Origin: Vibrio lentus
Lineage (GTDB): Bacteria; Pseudomonadota; Gammaproteobacteria; Enterobacterales; Vibrionaceae
Length of the DNA stretch: 64,000 bases
Assembly (NCBI RefSeq): GCF_002875945.1
Contig: NZ_MCZK01000182.1
Coordinates: 1-64,000 of the forward strand
Reading direction: 5' to 3'
The position numbers and the translations under genes were made by a program. The notes under the pieces were generated by a model that was not told the DNA's origin, ran no database searches, and was given only the letters and a program-made list of their open reading frames with translations. Positions 1 through 8,514 of this stretch are shown piece after piece; the stretch's first letter is position 1; the number at the start of each line of letters is the position of its first letter.

Positions 1-217
1 TCTAAGCGGAGAAGAGCCCAAGTACTTGTGCTCGCTTTACCATCCTACGAAAGAGCTTCAGTTGATCCATTACTTTATTGTGAGTGACTGGAAAGGAGAT
101 GTCACAGCTCAAGAGGCTGACAGTGTCGCGTGGTATTCGTTAAATACAGAGCTTGTTGGTATTGCTGCCGATGGCGTTGCTTTGAAAGAAGTGGAGCGGG
201 TAGGGATGTTTCTCTAA
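1..217 (+). CDS. NUDIX hydrolase, C-terminal part (cut by window edge)
   Basis: The frame is open from the left edge and stops at 217, giving about 71 residues. They resemble the C-terminal half of NUDIX pyrophosphohydrolases: a beta strand ending in HYFIV, an acidic segment, then a W-Y-S-L turn and an A-D-x-x-A-L helix. The catalytic NUDIX box would lie upstream of the window, so substrate and subfamily cannot be read. Nothing indicates an operon with the next gene, which starts 234 bp later. Confidence 0.6.
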   Translation, partial: LSGEEPKYLCSLYHPTKELQLIHYFIVSDWKGDVTAQEADSVAWYSLNTELVGIAADGVALKEVERVGMFL

Positions 218-451
218 AGCTTCGTCAGATAAGCACCGACAGCAATAAACACAACAACCTAAATACTTGGTTGGAGTTGAATTTACATTGGTTTGTCTTT
301 CGATACTCCGTGTACTTTGGCTCACGTAACCCTTGCCTCTATGCTCTTTACCGTTTTGTCAGCTATTTAACTAAGACAGCATGGGATTACTTTCACATGG
401 TTAATTGTTATGTTATAGCGTTCGCATTGTTCAAGCTTTTAGGTCAAAGGT

Positions 452-1666
452 ATGTCGTCAATTCCAGTCACCATTTTGCATGGGTTTCTCGGGTCAGGGA
501 AAACCACGTTCTTACGCAACATTCTTCAACAAACCGATTATTCCGGCGATGATCTGTCCGTTATTGTGAATGACATGAGTGAGTTGGATGTCGATGGTGT
601 GCTCATCTTAAATACAGATGCGGTGAGTGAAGAGCAGGGGAACTTCGTCACGATCAGTGGAGATAGCATCAGCAGCCCGAGTGGTGTAAAGCAGCTCGAT
701 AAAGCGCTTAAAAAGCTCTGTGCGGAAAAGTCGCCAGAATGTATTGTGATTGAAACGTCGGGTAGTAGCCATCCTTTGCCTTTGGTTGAGTATTTCAAAA
801 ACAACGCGCAATTTGCACTTAAAGACGTGATTACGTTAGTGGATGCTACTTGGCTGCGAGATGACTATCGACAAGGCTCCGCTTTAATTCCGAAGTGGCA
901 GGAGAATGTGCAGCAAGGTGTTCGTGGTGTAGAAAACTTGTTGGTTGAGCAAATTATGTTCTCAAACCGTATCATGCTAACCAAAACAGACAAAGTGGAT
1001 GACAATGCCGTTCGCAACATTGCGCAGGCGATTCACCCGCTCAATGTGTACTCCGAGATAATCAAAACTTCATGGGGAAACTTGGATATCCGCACGTTAA
1101 AAGGTAAGCAAGACTACAACTTTGCCTTAGTGGAACAGTTAACCGCTGAACTTCGTGAGACAGTGAATGAACCTTTGAATCTCTCAGATAAAGATAAACA
1201 AAACCTTGTCGCGAAAGTGATCAAAGATGATCGCCCATTTCATCCTGCGCGTTTATGGAATACCTGCCAACAATATTTAACGAAAGGCGTATTTCGCAGC
1301 AAGGGGTTCTTTTGGTTCCCAACTCGAGATGATGTTTCACTGCTTTGGAGCCAAGCGAACGGCAATGTTGGGCTTGAAATTACAGGCTTTTGGCGTGCTT
1401 CGGTGATCAATGATGAATCACAAAATTTTACTGAGGAGCACCGTCAAATCCTACAAGATAAGATAGACAGTGTTGAAAGCAGCTTTGGTGATCGTCGTTG
1501 TCGATTAACAGTGATTGGGCAAGAAAACGAAGTCGATGCCTTTATAGATGCACTGGAAAAATGCTTTTTGACTGATGCGGAATTGGATTTGTGGCAGCAA
1601 GGGGAGACATTTGAAGATCCTTGGCCAAAGAAAATTGCCAAGTTAAGCCAGAAGAAGACACTTTAA
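452..1666 (+). CDS. COG0523 (CobW/P47K) GTPase lacking the CxCC metal motif
   Basis: This 404-residue protein belongs to the G3E family of metal-chaperone GTPases. Visible motifs are the P-loop GFLGSGKTT (residues 11-19), the NDMSELDVDG switch (40-49), an ETSG segment and the TKTD base-recognition motif. The C-terminal CobW_C domain includes RPFHPARLW and SKGFFWFPTR. The usual CxCC zinc-binding signature is replaced by S-I-S-S at residues 72-75, each cysteine becoming serine through a TGC-to-AGC change. It converges on a second COG0523 gene that keeps CICC, so a divergent paralogue is likely. The start has an AGGT Shine-Dalgarno at 441. Loss of the thiols suggests altered metal handling; its substrate is unknown. 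Confidence 0.88.
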   Translation: MSSIPVTILHGFLGSGKTTFLRNILQQTDYSGDDLSVIVNDMSELDVDGVLILNTDAVSEEQGNFVTISGDSISSPSGVKQLDKALKKLCAEKSPECIVIETSGSSHPLPLVEYFKNNAQFALKDVITLVDATWLRDDYRQGSALIPKWQENVQQGVRGVENLLVEQIMFSNRIMLTKTDKVDDNAVRNIAQAIHPLNVYSEIIKTSWGNLDIRTLKGKQDYNFALVEQLTAELRETVNEPLNLSDKDKQNLVAKVIKDDRPFHPARLWNTCQQYLTKGVFRSKGFFWFPTRDDVSLLWSQANGNVGLEITGFWRASVINDESQNFTEEHRQILQDKIDSVESSFGDRRCRLTVIGQENEVDAFIDALEKCFLTDAELDLWQQGETFEDPWPKKIAKLSQKKTL

Positions 1667-1752
1667 GTACACTGGTGAATACTGCGTCGCCGCGTTGTTA
1701 AATCTTGGTTTGTTCCAATAACGGATTTACTGAATTGGCCTCATAAAACATG

Positions 1753-1782
1753 AAAGCCTCCCGAATAGCGGGAGGCTTTTTT
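1753..1782. terminator. Bidirectional hairpin terminator between the two COG0523 genes
   Basis: An 11-bp stem (AAAGCCTCCCG, 1753-1763, pairing with 1769-1779) with a five-base loop is followed by a T-run on the plus strand and preceded by A-rich sequence. It sits between convergent stop codons at 1666 and 1794. Confidence 0.9.
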
Positions 1783-1793
1783 ATCTAAGCTGT

Positions 1794-2999
1794 TTACTCT
1801 TCCCAATCAGGGAATGGGTCTTCCAAAGACAACCAATAGTCGCGCCCTTGCTCCATTTCATCTTCCGTTAACAAACATTCGTTGAGACGGGAAATTAATT
1901 TTTCTTGCTCTAACCCTTGGCCAATAAACACCAATTCTTGTCGCATATCGCCATAAGGTTCTTGCCAAATATTGTTGATGGCATCGAGGGATTCTTGACC
2001 CGTCGGCCATTCCTCTTTCGGAATTGCTTTCCAAAACATACCTGCGGCACCATAACGTGCGATGCCGCCTGCTTGGCTCCACTGGCCGACGAAGTCCGGT
2101 CTTGTTGCTAACCAAAAGTAACCTTTAGAACGAATCAGTTTGCCGTAGTCTTCTGCGTTATGGAGGAAATGATAAAACTTTTCTGGATGGAAAGGACGCC
2201 TCGCATGATATGCAAAGCTGGAAATACCGTATTCTTCAGTTTCAGGTATGTGCTCGCCTCGCATTTCTTTCAACCAACCAGGCGCTTGTTGTGCCTTTTC
2301 AAAACTGAAGCTCTGTGTGTCGAGTATCGCATCAAGTTTCACTTCGCCATTCGAGATAGGAAGAATAGTAGCTGAGGTATTGAGTGTTTTAAGAATCGCC
2401 AAAAGTCTCTCGACTTCTGACTTCTCAGCGAGATCGGTTTTGCTTATCAAGATCACATCCGCGAACTCTACTTGATCGACAAGTAAATCAGCGACACTGC
2501 GCTCATCGTCTTCACCTAATGACTCGGGCGTCTCTGTTAAGAACTTAGCTTCATCGTAATCTCGCAGGAAGTTGATGGCATCAACCACTGTTACCATTGT
2601 GTCTAAACGGGCAACGTCTGAAAGCGAAAGCCCATTCTCATCAGCGAAAGTAAAAGTCTCTGCAACGGGAAGTGGCTCAGCGATGCCTGTGGACTCGATC
2701 ACTAAGTAATCGAATCTTCCTTCTTGAGCGAGTTTGGTGACTTCTTCAAGTAGATCCTCACGCAGGGTACAACAGATACAGCCGTTACTCATTTCAACCA
2801 GTTTTTCTTCACTGTGGTTGAGAGAAACTTCATTCTGAACGGTCGCTGCATCGATGTTGATTTCACTCATGTCGTTGACGATGACCGCAACTTTTCTGCC
2901 TTGTCTGTTGTTAAGAATATGACTTAAAACGGTTGTTTTTCCTGCGCCGAGAAAGCCGGATAAAACCGTAACAGGGAGTTTTTGGGTGTTCATGCTCAT
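1794..2999 (-). CDS. COG0523 GTPase, probable Zur-regulated zinc chaperone
   Basis: A 401-residue G3E-family GTPase with P-loop GFLGAGKTT, the metal-binding CICC motif at residues 74-77, ESTG, SKTD and a CobW_C domain (RRPFHPEKFYHF, SKGYFWLATR). Family members use GTP hydrolysis to deliver zinc to client enzymes when zinc is scarce. The assignment to zinc rests on a perfect Zur-like palindrome 18 bp upstream of the start. Two in-frame ATGs (2999 and 2993) are possible; AGAAG upstream fits the second slightly better. It is monocistronic and ends at the shared terminator. The C-terminal tail is acidic (EDPFPDWEE). Confidence 0.9.
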   Translation of the reverse strand: MSMNTQKLPVTVLSGFLGAGKTTVLSHILNNRQGRKVAVIVNDMSEINIDAATVQNEVSLNHSEEKLVEMSNGCICCTLREDLLEEVTKLAQEGRFDYLVIESTGIAEPLPVAETFTFADENGLSLSDVARLDTMVTVVDAINFLRDYDEAKFLTETPESLGEDDERSVADLLVDQVEFADVILISKTDLAEKSEVERLLAILKTLNTSATILPISNGEVKLDAILDTQSFSFEKAQQAPGWLKEMRGEHIPETEEYGISSFAYHARRPFHPEKFYHFLHNAEDYGKLIRSKGYFWLATRPDFVGQWSQAGGIARYGAAGMFWKAIPKEEWPTGQESLDAINNIWQEPYGDMRQELVFIGQGLEQEKLISRLNECLLTEDEMEQGRDYWLSLEDPFPDWEE

Positions 3000-3016
3000 G
3001 CTCTTCTAATTAGTGT

Positions 3017-3035
3017 AATGTTATAATATAACATT
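3017..3035. promoter_or_regulatory. Zur box (zinc-uptake repressor operator)
   Basis: AATGTTATAATATAACATT is a perfect 9-1-9 palindrome matching the core of the gammaproteobacterial Zur consensus (ATGTTATA-N-TATAACAT). It lies just upstream of the COG0523 start, where a repressor would block transcription. The match is read directly; Zur occupancy is inferred. Confidence 0.85.
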
Positions 3036-3415
3036 GAGCATAATCGGTGATCTTAACTCTGGCATCAAGCAGTATATTTCTATGTCGGTCAATGCACCTT
3101 ATCGGTGCCTTTATTCGTTTTTAAGTGGTAGAGGCTCAGATGCACGCAATAAAGGGCATCTGACTCACCGATTGTTTGAGCTTTATGAATCGACATGTGC
3201 AGATCTTCTTAAATCACACTCAACAAGAATCTTATAATATCGGATGGTGGCATGGGGGAGAGGTGTCGTGAGGGCTTATAAGAGTGAATAACAAGCCATG
3301 TGAGCACTGTATATTGTCACGATAGTGATCTTTCGTGCTTTAACTATTTACCCATTTATCGTCTAAGGTTATGAAAGTCATAATATTCCTCGATTTTCTA
3401 AACCCCAAAAACGGT
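3036..3415. other. Intergenic region without a recognisable gene
   Basis: About 380 bp between the Zur box and the rplY terminator. An open frame from about 3034 to 3237 has no ATG with a Shine-Dalgarno, overlaps the operator and was not accepted. A short GCACC/GGTGC hairpin sits near 3094-3108. Nothing else was recognised. Confidence 0.5.
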
Positions 3416-3446
3416 GAAACCCCGATGTTGGTAGCATCGGGGTTTC
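3416..3446 (-). terminator. rplY terminator
   Basis: A 12-bp perfect stem (3416-3427 with 3435-3446) around a 7-base loop. On the minus strand it is followed by a T-rich stretch (complement of 3403-3415), as expected for a terminator of rplY. Confidence 0.85.
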
Positions 3447-3534
3447 GAATTTCTAGATTTCTCGACTGGTAAGATCGATTATCTTTTCTATGCAGAAGGC
3501 TTGGATTAATCCAATCTTATTCCTTGGTAGGGAA

Positions 3535-3813
3535 TTAGATACGGATGAAGTCCATGTGCTCAACTTTAGGCTTGAACGCGTGACGTTGAACGTCTTGCGG
3601 CTTAACCTTAACTTCTGCGCCGTCAATCAGTAGAGTGATTGCTTCGTAGAATTCAGGCTTATCCATTTGGTTGATCACTTCAGCGTGAACAAGTTCGATA
3701 GCTACAGCTGCTGCTTCGCCACCGTAGATTACAGCTGGGAATTTACCAGCGTGACGTAGGCGGCGGCTCGCACCTTTACCTAGTTCAGTACGTACTACTG
3801 CTTCAAATTTCAT
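3535..3813 (-). CDS. rplY: 50S ribosomal protein L25
   Basis: A 92-residue protein matching the short (Escherichia coli-type) L25, which binds 5S rRNA in the large ribosomal subunit. It begins MKFEAVVRTELGKGASRRLR and contains the GKFPAVIYGG loop and the HMDFIRI end typical of the family. It stands alone with its own terminator downstream. Length is normal for enteric and Vibrio L25, without the C-terminal CTC domain. Confidence 0.96.
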   Translation of the reverse strand: MKFEAVVRTELGKGASRRLRHAGKFPAVIYGGEAAAVAIELVHAEVINQMDKPEFYEAITLLIDGAEVKVKPQDVQRHAFKPKVEHMDFIRI

Positions 3814-4182
3814 AGTTTTACTCTCAAATTAGTAAAAATTAACTTCACACCTCAATGCGACCTTGAGTATGTGGTAAAGCTTAGGCACAAACGAGTTCAT
3901 GCTTAAGCGAGCGCGGATACTAACATCACATTCAAATCTGAGCAAGTCAGAAGCCCACCTCAAAGTGAATTTCCTTCGATAAATGATTCGTTTGGAGATA
4001 AAACGTTCACTAACTCATATTTACCCCATTTTATCGCCTTTAACATTGCCAATCTTATCTATTTATAGTGCTGCTAAATCATCAAGTTAATGAACGGAAA
4101 ATGAATGTTCGCCTAAGACTTGGTTAAGGCTTGGTTAGTTATTCTTAATGCTAATCAAACAGCAGAATGAATAGGTGAAGTT
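3814..4182. other. Divergent promoter region between rplY and the glycosyltransferase
   Basis: This AT-rich spacer of 369 bp must carry the rplY promoter (minus) and that of the glycosyltransferase pair (plus). No gene was seen. The clearest structure is the direct repeat at 4119-4137, listed separately. Confidence 0.6.
4119..4137 (+). promoter_or_regulatory. 11-bp-spaced direct repeat, possible OmpR-type regulator site
   Basis: CTTGGTTA occurs at 4119-4126 and again at 4130-4137. That is one helical turn apart, the arrangement bound by OmpR/PhoB-family regulators. It lies 46 bp before the glycosyltransferase start. The regulator is unknown. Confidence 0.3.
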
Positions 4183-4911
4183 ATGGAACCAGTAAGCATT
4201 GTCGTTATTACATTAAACGAAGAGAAACGAATTGGTCGCTTGATGGAAGAGTTGAGCGTGCAAACCCACCAAGAGTTCGAAGTGATTGTCGTCGACTCCA
4301 ACAGTGAAGATAACACCAGAGAAGTCGCTCAGGCTTATGAAAGCGCCTTGCCAGAGCTGACTGTGCATCATATGGAAGAGCGTGGTGTGAGTTTAGGCCG
4401 AAACACTGGCGCTTCTTTGGCTAAGCATTCGAGAATCCTATTCCTAGATGCCGATGTCAGTTTGCCTCGTAACTTCTTAGCAAAAGCGCTCTATGAACTT
4501 GATGAAAGAAAGCTGGAAGTGGCTGGCGTGTACATGAGCTCTAAGGGGTTACCTTTGGTGCATAAATTAGGTTACGGGCTGTTCAACGCAGGTTTGCTTA
4601 CAACCCAATACTTTTTCCCTACAGCGGTTGGCGCTTGTATTTTCTCGACGAAACGAGTGCATCAAGAGATAGGTGGCTTTGATGAGGCTATCGTCCTTTG
4701 TGAAGATTGTGATTACGTGAAAAGAGCCAGCAAGACTTGGCGTTTTCGCTTCCTTAACATGACTTTTGGATTTGACCCTAGAAGGCTTGATCAAGATGGG
4801 ATTATGAAAACAGGCATGACGTATTTGAAAGCCAATGTACGACGCTTTTTCTCTGGTGAGATGCGTAACAATGAAATGAAATATAAGTTCGGACACTATA
4901 ACGAGCAATAA
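4183..4911 (+). CDS. Family 2 glycosyltransferase
   Basis: A 242-residue GT-A fold glycosyltransferase. The N-terminal VSIVVITLNEEKRIGRLM, VIVVDSNSEDNT and FLDADVSLP (the DxD metal/nucleotide-sugar motif) are clear, as is GGFDEAIVLCEDCDY in the acceptor-side half. No membrane segment is obvious, so it probably acts at the cytoplasmic face of the inner membrane. Its stop is 14 bp before the DedA/LssY gene, so the two are likely cotranscribed. Donor and acceptor cannot be deduced. The start has AGGTGA upstream. Confidence 0.88.
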   Translation: MEPVSIVVITLNEEKRIGRLMEELSVQTHQEFEVIVVDSNSEDNTREVAQAYESALPELTVHHMEERGVSLGRNTGASLAKHSRILFLDADVSLPRNFLAKALYELDERKLEVAGVYMSSKGLPLVHKLGYGLFNAGLLTTQYFFPTAVGACIFSTKRVHQEIGGFDEAIVLCEDCDYVKRASKTWRFRFLNMTFGFDPRRLDQDGIMKTGMTYLKANVRRFFSGEMRNNEMKYKFGHYNEQ

Positions 4912-4925
4912 GCGTTGGGGTTGAA

Positions 4926-6233
4926 ATGTTTGAAGGAATAGGACTTTTCTTAGGGGCTTTGGGTGATGCGTTGATTGGCCCCAACTTATTTGTGCCCGGT
5001 GAGCCCTTCTTTATCGCAGCGGGCTACCAAGCGTATTCAGGGGCTTGGTCTGCGCTGGTGTTTGTGATGCTTGGCGGCCTATTGGGTGATCAGTTGAGTT
5101 ATTTGATTGGTTATAGATACGGCGCAAAAGCACAGCGTAAACTGACCAAGTTCCGCCCTAAAACCAGAAGGCTGATTGCGCGTTGTCGATGCTTAATTGC
5201 TCGTAAGGGAACCTATCTCATATTATTCGCCCGTCTGTTAGGGCCTATTGCATGGGTTGTGCCATTCATTGCCGGTTCTCACCGTGTACCGTGGCGTAGT
5301 TTTAGCGTATTAGCTTTGTTTGGACTCATTCTTGGCGGCGGACAATTTATCGCTTGGGGTATGTTATTGGCGCATGGCGTCGAGAGCTTTCCTTTGCTTA
5401 ACAGCGTTAAGATATTCCTCGCTGAACACCAAAGCTTAATACTTGGCGCATTTGCCGTTTTAGTCGTCACGATCATTGGTTATAGAATGAAATGGCGACA
5501 CCTGATGCTGAAATCGAGTGCCTTGTTGTTAGCATCGGTTGTATACGCTAATTACGCCCATTTTTTCTGGAAAGCTGATGACTTTTTGACTCAGCAAACA
5601 TCAGAAGAGGTCACTTCTATAGACCTTGAGCAAGTGACATATAAGGCGTTTCCCGGCCTGTCTCCGATTTATGACGCGCAAGCGATTAATGTTGTTTACG
5701 TTGGGGAGTCGCCACGTGAATTGATGAATCAGCTTGGTTGGATAGAGAATCAGACCTTCTCTCGTAACGAGATTGAATGGACGGGTTATCTCGCGTTGTT
5801 GAAAGAGAAAACGCCGCCAGTGTCTGATTTGTACTGGCGAAACAAGCCGCAGGATATGGCTTTTCAACTGCCAGGGAATCTGATGAAAAGAAGCCATATT
5901 CGTTGGTGGAATGCAGGGCTTGATCATAATAGCAATCGACCTAAGTGGTTAGGCGCAATCAGCTACGATGACGGTCTTAAAGTGACCCCGTACTCTGGTA
6001 TTGTCACCATTCTTCACAGGGTTGATCCCAATGTGGATGAAGAGCGCGATAGACTGGCAGAACAGATTAAATCTATTAATCCGAGTCTAGGCATCGCGAA
6101 TTTGCCACTTGCCAAGGCTGAGGTGATGAATGATCACAACGACTATTATACTGACGGCAACATACTCATGATTGGTGCGAGTTCCTATGGTTTTGACGAA
6201 CAGAAACTGGATGTTGCAGCCAATGACATATAG
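4926..6233 (+). CDS. DedA-family membrane protein with LssY C-terminal domain
   Basis: A 435-residue protein with two parts. Residues 1 to about 210 form a DedA/SNARE-associated domain with several membrane helices and the family's P-G-E-P-F-F-I-A and F-A-R-L-L-G-P motifs; DedA proteins are linked to lipid-carrier flipping and envelope homeostasis. After a further helix near 195, the rest (from about 225) resembles the LssY C-terminal domain, including YVGESPRELMNQLGW and HIRWWNAG. Cotranscription with the upstream glycosyltransferase suggests envelope lipid or glycan modification, an inference. The natural fusion matches known DedA-LssY proteins. Confidence 0.82.
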   Translation: MFEGIGLFLGALGDALIGPNLFVPGEPFFIAAGYQAYSGAWSALVFVMLGGLLGDQLSYLIGYRYGAKAQRKLTKFRPKTRRLIARCRCLIARKGTYLILFARLLGPIAWVVPFIAGSHRVPWRSFSVLALFGLILGGGQFIAWGMLLAHGVESFPLLNSVKIFLAEHQSLILGAFAVLVVTIIGYRMKWRHLMLKSSALLLASVVYANYAHFFWKADDFLTQQTSEEVTSIDLEQVTYKAFPGLSPIYDAQAINVVYVGESPRELMNQLGWIENQTFSRNEIEWTGYLALLKEKTPPVSDLYWRNKPQDMAFQLPGNLMKRSHIRWWNAGLDHNSNRPKWLGAISYDDGLKVTPYSGIVTILHRVDPNVDEERDRLAEQIKSINPSLGIANLPLAKAEVMNDHNDYYTDGNILMIGASSYGFDEQKLDVAANDI

Positions 6234-6459
6234 ACCGCCGAACTAACACATAACATTCAATTTCTTCCTCTTCTCCGGTTATCCCATTGATTCTTAGAAT
6301 GTTCCCATTGAGCCTTGTTTAAACCCTTCTTAACATCATGCTTAGTGGGAAATTCACCACTGTTGAGTTCCAAATCAAAGTCCTCATTCCGCAATAATAT
6401 CTCTGCCTTTGTCTATGCTAATAAGGTGCTATTAAGAAGCACAAGCTAAGGACAAAGTT

Positions 6460-6840
6460 ATGCAAATGAATCCGATTGGTTGGTTTGAAATTTACGTCGA
6501 CGATATGATGCGAGCGAAGGCTTTTTACGAGGCTGTGTTTAATGTCACTCTCGATAAGCTCGATGTTGAAGCTGGAATGGACGTTGAAATGTGGGTGTTC
6601 CCTTGTGATATGGATAGCTACGGCGCTACAGGTGCGCTGTGTTATATGTCTCATGTCAAAGCTGGCGGCAACAGTACAATGGTCTATTTCTCTTGTGAAG
6701 ATTGTGCGACTGAAGCAAGCCGAGCCGCTGAAAACGGCGGTGCTTTACAAGTGCCGAAAATGGCGATTGGTCAGCATGGTTTTATCAGTATTGTGAGTGA
6801 TAGTGAAGGCAACATGATAGGGCTTCACTCCATGCAATAA
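6460..6840 (+). CDS. VOC family (glyoxalase/bleomycin-resistance fold) protein
   Basis: A 126-residue single-domain protein of the vicinal oxygen chelate superfamily. It opens NPIGWFEIYVDDMMRAKAFYEAVF and ends in the family's GFISIVSDSEGNMIGLHS strand. The superfamily contains dioxygenases, glyoxalases and antibiotic-binding proteins; no specific substrate can be read. The start follows AAGGACAAAG. It is monocistronic between the LssY gene and a convergent sensor kinase. Confidence 0.85.
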   Translation: MQMNPIGWFEIYVDDMMRAKAFYEAVFNVTLDKLDVEAGMDVEMWVFPCDMDSYGATGALCYMSHVKAGGNSTMVYFSCEDCATEASRAAENGGALQVPKMAIGQHGFISIVSDSEGNMIGLHSMQ

Positions 6841-6952
6841 CTGGCGATGGTCTGTTATTGACTATGATCGGATTGAATAAGGTCTGACTGACCATGGACG
6901 CGTTGGTTATGTTGAAGATGTAGCCGTTCAATACAATGGTGTATTGCTAGAA

Positions 6953-6990
6953 AAATCAGGAGTTTGCTAAATTGTGCAAACTCCTGATTT
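6953..6990 (-). terminator. Terminator of the PepSY/two-component operon
   Basis: A perfect 15-bp stem (6953-6967 with 6976-6990) around an 8-base loop. The minus strand runs into TTTTT after the stem, so it terminates the kinase operon whose stop is at 7046. Confidence 0.85.
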
Positions 6991-7045
6991 CATGTGAGGT
7001 TTAGTTTTTATGTGCCGCTTAGCTTTTATGTTCCTATTAAGAGCT

Positions 7046-8395
7046 TTATACGACTTTAGACACCTTCAGAACAAGAGAGGCTTTTAATCCGCCCATTGAA
7101 CTTTTGCCTAGAGTTAAGCTGCCGCGATAGCTGTGTGCCATCTCATTCACGATATTAAGCCCTAAGCCGGTACCTGGTGTGGTTTCATCAAGACGTACGC
7201 CTCGCTTGGTTACCTGTTCGAGCTTCTCTTCTGGGATGCCTTTACCGTCATCTTCAATAATCAATTCGACATTACCGTCGGCAAGTTCATTGGCGTGTAC
7301 GCGAATAATGCTGCCTGCCCACTTGTAGCTGTTTTCAAGCAGGTTTCCAACCATCTCATCAAGGTCGGTTTTTTCTACCGCGACCTCAAGTTCGGAATCC
7401 AACTCGTTGATCATGGTGACATCGTTAGCCGCGTAAACCTTATCAAATGCCATCGCGATAGCTTCAACGCGCTCACAAGGCGATGATTTTACTGAAAGGA
7501 TGTTCATCGCCCCCGCCATGCGTGCACGGCCAAGGTGGTAATCGATTTGACTTTGAATTTGATGAATCGGTTGTTGTAACAGTTTCTTCTCGTTGTCTGG
7601 CAGCATTTCGATTTCGTTTTTCAGAACCGATAACGGTGTTTTTAAGGCATGAGATAAGTTACCCGCGTGGTTACGCGCTCGTTCCAGTAACTCTTGGTAA
7701 TGGAAGAGTAGGGCATTGAGGTCAGAGACTAAGGGAGAAACCTCTTTTGGGTAGTTGTCGCTTAACCCTTGTTGTTCGCCTTTTCTGAGCATCACTAGTT
7801 CACGCTGCATTTTGCTCAGTGGCAATAGCGACCAGCTCACTTGAATACCAATCAACATCAGTACGCCAACAAACAACAGCATCAGGATTAACCATACTTG
7901 GCTGGTCAGTTCGGTAAGGGTCGATTCTAATGGATCTTCGTCAATACCTATGGTGATCGTGATAGGGTCAGTGAGCTCAGGCAGGTAGATATCTTGCTCA
8001 ATATAAATCAGCCTCTCTTTCTCGGGCCCTTTGATGGATGTGTGAATCGGCGAACGCTTGATGGTGAGGTCTTTGTCCCACAGAGAGCGAGAACGAATGA
8101 TCTGTTCTTGAGTCGCGGCTCGCCAATAAAGACCACTGTAAGGTTGGTTAAATCTCTGGTCAGACAGGCGCTCTGCCATGATTAGGTTGCCGTTTGAGTT
8201 GGTTTCGATATTGGCGGTTAGCTCGTCCATGGTGAGGCTGAGTTGTTGCTTCATATCGTCGACGAGATAATCATTAACCAGCTTTGGTATACCGATACCC
8301 GCCGCTAAAATCATGGCACCTAACCAAAAAGCCGCAGCGAGGAGCAAGCGGCTTTTTAGACTGATGTTTTTAAGCGTTCTTTTTTTAAGATTCAT
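7046..8395 (-). CDS. Sensor histidine kinase (PhoQ/QseC-like, possible VprB/CarS)
   Basis: A 449-residue membrane kinase. A first membrane helix at about 16-36 and a second at about 167-190 flank a periplasmic sensor of about 130 residues. A HAMP-like region follows, then the H-box GNLSHALKTPL with phospho-acceptor His249. The N-box (NLLENSYKWA), DDGKGIPEE and GTGLGLNIV ATP-binding boxes follow. It lies 119 bp downstream of its response regulator in an operon led by a PepSY protein. This layout resembles the Vibrio cholerae VprAB/CarRS system controlling polymyxin resistance; that identity is inference from order and family only. Confidence 0.88.
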   Translation of the reverse strand: MNLKKRTLKNISLKSRLLLAAAFWLGAMILAAGIGIPKLVNDYLVDDMKQQLSLTMDELTANIETNSNGNLIMAERLSDQRFNQPYSGLYWRAATQEQIIRSRSLWDKDLTIKRSPIHTSIKGPEKERLIYIEQDIYLPELTDPITITIGIDEDPLESTLTELTSQVWLILMLLFVGVLMLIGIQVSWSLLPLSKMQRELVMLRKGEQQGLSDNYPKEVSPLVSDLNALLFHYQELLERARNHAGNLSHALKTPLSVLKNEIEMLPDNEKKLLQQPIHQIQSQIDYHLGRARMAGAMNILSVKSSPCERVEAIAMAFDKVYAANDVTMINELDSELEVAVEKTDLDEMVGNLLENSYKWAGSIIRVHANELADGNVELIIEDDGKGIPEEKLEQVTKRGVRLDETTPGTGLGLNIVNEMAHSYRGSLTLGKSSMGGLKASLVLKVSKVV

Positions 8396-8514
8396 ACGTT
8401 ACCAGCCTGTCTTTGCTCGTCGCGATTTATCAGCATTACGATGATCAGAACAGGCTGTCCACTTAATTGATGATTGCACTTATTATTGGTGATGGCGCTA
8501 AATTGACGACAGCA

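Noticed and set aside
3034..3237. 67-codon open frame downstream of the Zur box
   Set aside because: It starts at a TTG inside the operator, has no Shine-Dalgarno and no recognisable features.
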